From a virus: 20,797 nt of DNA. The translations under genes were made by a program, and so were the position numbers. How positions within the stretch are numbered: position 1 is the stretch's first letter; each line of letters opens with the position of its first letter. The stretch covers positions 1 through 20,797 of the IMG/VR virus record IMGVR_UViG_3300045020_000028, one strand, 5' to 3'. Under the pieces are notes generated by a model, which was not told where the DNA came from, ran no database searches, and worked only from the letters and a program-made list of their open reading frames with translations. Positions 20,105-20,797 of the stretch are shown piece by piece.

Positions 20105-20269
20105 TCAGTAGCCTCGGTGTGGGTTTTTCCGTGCTTCAGCTTCGGCTTGCTCACGCTGCACGCGGTAGCGTGCTTCGCGGGCCGTCTCATTGCGCGCCTC
20201 AGGGCGCTTCGCAGCTTGCTGCTGGATCGCTTGCGCCTGATCACGCAGCGGGTTATCGGTTTGCTTCAT
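20105..20269 (-). CDS. Small charged helical protein, function unknown
   Basis: The product has 54 residues: MKQTDNPLRDQAQAIQQQAA followed by KRPEARNETAREARYRVQRE and QAEAEARKNPHRGY. It is Gln, Ala, Arg and Glu-rich and likely one long helix. The ATG overlaps the XRE gene stop (ATGA), with GGGAGG just upstream, and the resolvase ATG begins three bases after its stop. The frame is supported by this fit; no function can be given. Confidence 0.55.
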   Translation of the reverse strand: MKQTDNPLRDQAQAIQQQAAKRPEARNETAREARYRVQREQAEAEARKNPHRGY

Positions 20270-20604
20270 GCGTCCTCCCACGGAAATTTGCCGAACTGAG
20301 GCGAAAGCCCGGCAAGGTAGTCAAGCGAAACGTCTAACGCTTGGGCAAGCGCAAGGAAGCGCGCGAGTGAAGGCGAGTTGTGGTTGATCTCCAGCCCCGC
20401 CACCGAGCAGCGCGTAGCGCCAATGGCCTGTGCCAATTCGGTTTGTGTCATGCCGTTCTCAACGCGAGCGCGCTGGATCCGAGCGCCCAGTGTGGTCAGG
20501 TCCGTTGACTTGCCCCATACGCGCCGGGAACCATGCGGTTTCGCGCCGGTCGCCCTTTTCGGGACGGAAAGCTCGCTCTTGCGCGTGGTGGGGACGGTGC
20601 TCAC
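20266..20604 (-). CDS. XRE-family helix-turn-helix regulator
   Basis: The product has 112 residues and a GTG start overlapping the previous stop (GTGA). Residues 39-100 form a Cro/C1-type domain: LGARIQRARVENGMTQTELA, then QAIGATRCSVAGLEIN as the recognition region, and LARFLALAQALDVSLDYLAG. The first 38 residues are basic and likely disordered, and could add DNA contacts. There is no peptidase or dimerisation domain after the HTH, so it is not a full LexA-like repressor. It is the only regulator visible and lies upstream of the late genes in the same direction, so it may act on their expression or on lysogeny. The target is unknown. Confidence 0.8.
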   Translation of the reverse strand: MSTVPTTRKSELSVPKRATGAKPHGSRRVWGKSTDLTTLGARIQRARVENGMTQTELAQAIGATRCSVAGLEINHNSPSLARFLALAQALDVSLDYLAGLSPQFGKFPWEDA

Positions 20605-20797
20605 GGCATGCCCCAGACAGGTTCCCAGCCGCCCGTGCGCAGGTTCAGGGACTGGCCGCCTCCGGTGCGCACGTCGCGAAACTGCAGGCTCCCAGCGTCA
20701 AACCACAGCTTCGTTGCGCCTTCCCACGTGTGGTGACGCTGCTTGGCGCAAATGAGCATCGTGTCGGCCATCGCTTCGATCTGTTCGCGCTTTTCGG
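20601..20797 (-). CDS. Hypothetical protein, 5' end missing
   Basis: The last 64 codons of a gene run off the right edge. Visible text is KREQIEAMADTMLICAKQRH, then HTWEGATKLWFDAGSLQFRD, VRTGGGQSLNLRTGGWEP and VWGMP. The segment is helical at first, then strand-rich with several Trp residues. Its TGA overlaps the GTG start of the XRE gene, so the two are translationally coupled. The fragment is too short for me to assign a family. Confidence 0.5.
   Translation of the reverse strand, partial: EKREQIEAMADTMLICAKQRHHTWEGATKLWFDAGSLQFRDVRTGGGQSLNLRTGGWEPVWGMP

Noticed and set aside
1-20797. tRNA genes, CRISPR arrays, insertion sequences, integrase or attachment sites, diversity-generating retroelement
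   Set aside because: I looked for cloverleaf-like stems, regular repeats, transposase or reverse transcriptase motifs and template repeats, and saw none that could be supported.

Overview
The window is the late (structural) region of a tailed phage or prophage with a short-tailed, P22-like virion. Nearly everything is encoded on the minus strand, so it reads from right to left. Genes are packed with ATGA or TAATG overlaps, which implies one long translationally coupled operon. The sequence is GC-rich, with pockets that are clearly richer in AT. Gene content and composition suggest a proteobacterial host, and a Burkholderia-type betaproteobacterium is my guess. No integrase, lysis genes, tRNA or host genes are visible, so I cannot say whether this is an integrated prophage.

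Right part (20797 to about 17065): the tail of an unknown gene, an XRE-family regulator, a tiny ORF, a RuvC-like resolvase, several very small proteins, a 153-aa protein that may be a capsid accessory protein, a GroES-like co-chaperonin and four small unknown ORFs. Middle (17063 to 8667): the packaging and head module, with small terminase, large terminase, portal, scaffold, P22-type coat and a 135-aa protein. Two unknown genes are wedged in, one on each side of the portal gene. A good intrinsic terminator lies after this block. Left part (8578 to 1): the tail and DNA-ejection module. It holds a PASTA-like protein, a gp4-like adaptor with an inserted domain, a gp10-like tail hub, two beta-rich proteins, a GNAT-like protein, and gp7-, gp20- and gp16-like ejection proteins. 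The last carries a transglycosylase domain and runs off the left edge.

The striking feature is in the large terminase gene. A complete 305-codon intein (15665-16579) splits the Walker A P-loop exactly between GGSR and SGKT. The intein has no recognisable endonuclease in its own reading frame. Instead a full HNH endonuclease gene (15799-16437) lies inside it on the opposite strand. It is the only plus-strand gene I can support in the window. It has its own Shine-Dalgarno sequence, and a perfect inverted repeat follows its stop. The same DNA therefore encodes the intein linker on one strand and a probable homing endonuclease on the other. This looks like a nested, antisense-armed mobile intein, and it is the main candidate for a new kind of element here.
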